DNA from: Campylobacterales bacterium
GTDB lineage: Bacteria > Campylobacterota > Campylobacteria > Campylobacterales > QNZT01
Reading direction: 5' to 3'
Length of the DNA stretch: 17,568 bases
NCBI GenBank assembly: GCA_026985685.1
Contig: JALSQA010000055.1
Location: 1 to 17,568 of the forward strand
Every line of letters begins with the position of its first letter. Position 1 is the first letter of the stretch. The translations under genes and the position numbers were made by a program. Shown in pieces: positions 15,738 through 17,568 of the stretch. The notes under the pieces are model-generated. The model saw only the letters and a list, made by a program, of their open reading frames with translations. It did not search any database and was not told the origin of the DNA.

Positions 15738-15772
15738 TTTGACACATCTTTGACACATCTAATTGTTATACT
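15738..15772 (+). promoter_or_regulatory. 11-bp direct repeat upstream of a -10 element (possible response-regulator site)
   Basis: TTTGACACATC occurs twice head-to-tail (15738-15748 and 15749-15759), followed by TATACT (15767-15772). Start would be near 15779, 23 bases before the next gene. Each copy contains TTGACA, but the spacings to the -10 are 22 and 11 bases, so neither is a good -35. Two 11-bp repeats covering about -41 to -20 are the layout expected for OmpR-family activators at -35-less promoters. The regulator encoded at 13303-13965 is an obvious candidate. Confidence 0.5.
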
Positions 15773-15801
15773 TCTTTTATCAATAAAAAAAGGGGTTTTC
15801 G

Positions 15802-16014
15802 ATGGGTGATTTGAAAAAAGTTTCCGGCAAAGAAATAGCACACGCTATAGGTAAAACACCACCTGCTATTACATACATGAAGAAACAAAATCATATAGAG
15901 TTTCTTATGATTAAACTTGGATATTTGTGTAACAGGTTAGAGTTAGATGAAGATGATTTGGTTGCGATGTATAAACTTAAACGCATCAAATTAAAAAGTA
16001 TGGCTCACGGGTAA
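15802..16014 (+). CDS. Small helix-turn-helix-like protein of unknown function
   Basis: The protein has 70 basic residues. SGKEIAHAIGKTPPAITYMKKQN (about residues 8-30) has the spacing of a helix-turn-helix (helix, GKT turn, then PAITYMKK as a possible recognition helix). The second half, MIKLGYLCNRLELDEDDLVAMYKLKRIKL, is helical. It may be a small repressor-type DNA-binding protein. AGGGG lies about 6 bases before the ATG, and a promoter-like region precedes it. It is followed by a hairpin terminator. I do not recognise the family. Confidence 0.7.
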   Translation: MGDLKKVSGKEIAHAIGKTPPAITYMKKQNHIEFLMIKLGYLCNRLELDEDDLVAMYKLKRIKLKSMAHG

Positions 16015-16023
16015 TAAATAGAT

Positions 16024-16053
16024 AAGACAATCTCTATTCCTGGAGATTGTCTT
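16024..16053. terminator. Bidirectional hairpin terminator between convergent genes
   Basis: AAGACAATCTC / GAGATTGTCTT form a perfect 11-bp stem with an 8-base loop, between the stop of the small HTH gene and the stop of the convergent peroxidase gene, which begins 7 bases beyond. T-rich sequence follows on the plus strand (GTCTGTCTTATTTT) but the run is not immediate. It probably ends both transcripts. Confidence 0.7.
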
Positions 16054-16060
16054 GTCTGTC

Positions 16061-17080
16061 TTATTTTGTGACTGGTTTTGGTGTAGTTTCTGTAACTGTT
16101 GGAAGGATTGGATAGTTGATTGTTGGTTTCTTCCCTGTAAGTGATGTCAAAAATGTTTTGATAGATTTTACTTCTTCATTTGTTAAATCTTGTCCTAGCT
16201 GTGTTTCTCCCATGATTTTAATAGCTTCACTTAGTGACCAAACAGCACCATTGTGAAAATAAGGAGCAGTTTGTGTTATATTTCTAAGTGTTGGTACCTT
16301 GACCATAGAATTTTTGTCACCTTTAAAGTCTCCTATGTTTGCATATTTATATGGTTTTACAGCAGGAAATGGCTGCATACTTCCTCCGATACCTACACCT
16401 GTATGACAACTTACACAACCCTTATCAATAAAAACTTTCAGTCCTTTTTTTTGTGCATCTGTTAAAGCTTTTTCATCTCCGTTAAGAAATTTGTCAAATG
16501 GCGAAGGTGTAACCAAAGTTCTTTCAAATGCACCGATAGAATCTGCTATTTTTTTGAATGTGATATTTCCATCTTTATACACTTTTTTAAATTCTGCTAC
16601 ATATGCAGGCATTGAGCTGATTCTCTCAACTGCCATCTTTTGAGTGATTGCCATCTCTGGGGCTGCTTGCATCGGTCCTTGTGCTTGATCTTCAAGATCA
16701 GGTGAACGACCATCCCAAAATTGTTTACTCATAAAAACAGCATTATAAACAGTAGGTGAGTTTAAGTGATGTGGATTTGCAGTCCAGTGATGTCCGATAG
16801 CTGCACTAACTCCATCTACACCACCGATTGCCAGGTTGTGACAAGTGTTACAACTAATAAGATTACTTTTTGAAAGTCTTGTATCAAAGTATAACTTTTT
16901 TCCTAATTCTATTTTTTCTGGTGTAAGATGATTTTTTGGATTATCAATAAGTTTCATCAACGCTGCATGATCTGTTGGAATTGCTTTTAGTCCAGCATTA
17001 GTTGCTACCTGGATTAAAGTATCCGCAGATAGAGTGATAGCTGAGGCTGCTAAGATTGTTAAAGTTAATGTTGTTTTCAT
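16061..17080 (-). CDS. Dihaem cytochrome c peroxidase
   Basis: This 339-residue periplasmic enzyme of the bacterial cytochrome c peroxidase (CcpA/MauG) family reduces H2O2 with electrons from c-type cytochromes. A Sec signal (MKTTLTLTILAASAITLSA) precedes two haem sites, C77-N-T-C-H81 and C222-V-S-C-H226. Family blocks are LGKKLYFDTRLS, FWDGRSPDLEDQAQGP, TPSPFDKFLNGD, VPTLRNITQTAPYFHNGAVWSLSEAI and the C-terminal LTNEEVKSIKTFL. The tail is Pro/Thr-rich. AGGAG lies 6 bases before the ATG. It is a single gene, not part of an operon, and shares its upstream region with the structured element at 17219-17490. Confidence 0.95.
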   Translation of the reverse strand: MKTTLTLTILAASAITLSADTLIQVATNAGLKAIPTDHAALMKLIDNPKNHLTPEKIELGKKLYFDTRLSKSNLISCNTCHNLAIGGVDGVSAAIGHHWTANPHHLNSPTVYNAVFMSKQFWDGRSPDLEDQAQGPMQAAPEMAITQKMAVERISSMPAYVAEFKKVYKDGNITFKKIADSIGAFERTLVTPSPFDKFLNGDEKALTDAQKKGLKVFIDKGCVSCHTGVGIGGSMQPFPAVKPYKYANIGDFKGDKNSMVKVPTLRNITQTAPYFHNGAVWSLSEAIKIMGETQLGQDLTNEEVKSIKTFLTSLTGKKPTINYPILPTVTETTPKPVTK

Positions 17081-17130
17081 AAGTGCTCCTTGTTATTTTG
17101 TTTGAGAATAATAATAAAAAAAAGCTTTAA

Positions 17131-17136
17131 ATTATA
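17131..17136 (-). promoter_or_regulatory. Possible -10 element of the peroxidase gene
   Basis: A perfect TATAAT on the minus strand predicts a start near 17124, giving a 44-base leader. No -35 is evident and the area is very AT-rich, so chance occurrence is possible. I see no convincing PerR, Fur or FNR box around it. Confidence 0.3.
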
Positions 17137-17206
17137 TTAAATATCAAAAGAAAAAGATTATTAATCATAAAAAGTTTTTATTAACATAAAATTAACAAAT
17201 ATTTTG

Positions 17207-17212
17207 TAGAAT
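17207..17212 (+). promoter_or_regulatory. Predicted -10 element for the structured RNA
   Basis: TAGAAT is preceded by periodic A/T tracts, the usual promoter form in Campylobacterota, and by no fixed -35. With the standard 6-base gap, transcription starts at or next to 17219, exactly the first base of the closing stem of the downstream element. That coincidence raises its credibility. There is no obvious terminator after 17490, so the transcript would continue into the gene at 17512. Confidence 0.45.
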
Positions 17213-17218
17213 CCCATG

Positions 17219-17490
17219 TATTACCGTACCAGCTAACTATATTCAACATTGAGAGAAGCAGATGTGGTGAGATGTAAACAGAGAAATTTGCAGGACTAAC
17301 CGTAGTTAATTCAAAAATTTATCTGTTTGCAGATTGCCACATATGCTTCTCCCCGAAGGGTGCAGTGCTTTTGCCCATATTTTTCGTTAGATTTTATTGA
17401 ATTAGCTAAGGCTAGTCCTGCTAAAATCTGCCTTGAATATGAACAAAATCACTGCATCAATGATGAAGATAGTTAGCTGGTGCGGTAATA
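17219..17490 (+). ncRNA. Highly structured RNA-like element: four-way junction with complementary 25-nt loops
   Basis: All pairings are read by eye. P1: 17219-17252 with 17457-17490 (34 positions; 31 Watson-Crick, one U-G, two mismatches). P2: 17253-17267 with 17337-17351 (14 of 15), a 6x6 internal loop, then 17274-17289 with 17315-17330 (14 Watson-Crick, one U-G, one mismatch). P3: CCC-GAA-GGG, 17352-17360. P4: 17361-17381 with 17436-17456 in three blocks, then 17389-17396 with 17422-17429 (8 bp). The four stems touch with no free junction bases. The apical loops 17290-17314 and 17397-17421 are each 25 nt and complementary (22 Watson-Crick, one U-G, two mismatches). In P1, P2 and the loop pairing, off-pairs give three G-U on the plus strand against one on the minus strand, favouring plus-strand transcription. 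It may be a leader RNA, a separate RNA or a palindromic mobile element. Confidence 0.7.
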
Positions 17491-17511
17491 GATTTAAATG
17501 AAGGATATGTT

Positions 17512-17568
17512 ATGAAATTTCGTTTTTTTATGACTGGCTTACTTGGAGTGTTACTTTTTTGTGTAACA
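17512..17568 (+). CDS. Start of an exported or membrane protein (3' end outside window)
   Basis: Only 19 codons are visible: MKFRFFMTGLLGVLLFCVT, a basic start followed by a hydrophobic run typical of a signal peptide or membrane anchor. No lipobox is seen. AAGGA (17501-17505) lies 6 bases before the ATG, supporting this start. It begins 21 bases after the closing stem of the structured element, which would thus form its 5' leader if no terminator or processing intervenes. The function cannot be told from this fragment. Confidence 0.6.
   Translation, partial: MKFRFFMTGLLGVLLFCVT

Noticed and set aside
15739..15755. TTGACA hexamers as -35 elements for the small HTH gene
   Set aside because: Their distances to the TATACT -10 are 22 and 11 bases, outside the usable 16-18 range; they are better explained as part of an 11-bp repeat.
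17157..17167. GATTATTAATC palindrome as a Fur/PerR or FNR site for the peroxidase gene
   Set aside because: It is short, lies in very AT-rich sequence, and does not match the known boxes well.
17219..17490. Retron msr-msd RNA
   Set aside because: A long closing stem with hairpins fits superficially, but the next gene starts with a signal-peptide-like sequence, not a reverse transcriptase, and the architecture differs. The rest of that gene is outside the window.
17219..17490. Group I intron, from the nested A-B-A'-B' pairing and GACTA/TAGTC elements
   Set aside because: The pairings are far longer than P3/P7, the conserved core sequences are not found, and no interrupted gene is seen.

Overview
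The window reads as a chromosomal segment of a Campylobacterota (epsilonproteobacterial) denitrifier, probably a relative of Sulfurimonas or Sulfurovum. The evidence is the low G+C content, a nos cluster whose order closely resembles that of Wolinella succinogenes, a NosZ with a C-terminal haem c domain and a Sec signal, and HQWRQP-type and Cache-type signalling proteins. The genus is an inference.

Layout. Positions 1-804 hold the 3' end of an ABC transporter ATPase gene (+) and a convergent, stand-alone PAS protein (-). Positions 826-1077 hold three tandem ~81-bp repeats rich in hairpins. Positions 1081-11045 (-) form one long clade II nitrous oxide reductase cluster: nosZ, nosB, nosD, nosG, nosC1, nosC2, nosH, nosF, nosL, nosY and a second, motif-less NosL-like gene. 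Most junctions overlap by 4-14 bases or abut. NosG/NosH (quinol oxidation and iron-sulfur transfer) and the monohaem cytochromes NosC1/NosC2 would carry electrons to the haem domain of NosZ. NosD/F/Y and NosL would handle maturation and copper supply for the CuZ and CuA sites. A CRP/FNR-type box centred at -41.5 from a predicted nosZ start suggests anaerobic or nitrogen-oxide control.

Divergent from nosZ is tgt (queuosine tRNA modification). It is followed by a yefM-yoeB toxin-antitoxin pair with a consensus promoter and operator, an orphan antitoxin-like gene (-), an OmpR-type response regulator with a Cache-domain histidine kinase, and a small helix-turn-helix-like protein preceded by an 11-bp direct repeat. 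A convergent dihaem cytochrome c peroxidase gene (-) follows, separated by a bidirectional hairpin terminator.

The most unusual part is 17219-17490. These 272 bases fold on paper into a closed four-way junction with no unpaired junction bases. It has a 34-nt closing stem and two long hairpins whose exactly 25-nt apical loops are complementary to each other along their whole length. A predicted -10 element puts transcription start at or next to the first base of the closing stem. The element lies just upstream of a new gene (+, cut by the window end) that begins with a signal-peptide-like sequence. I do not recognise it as any known RNA family.
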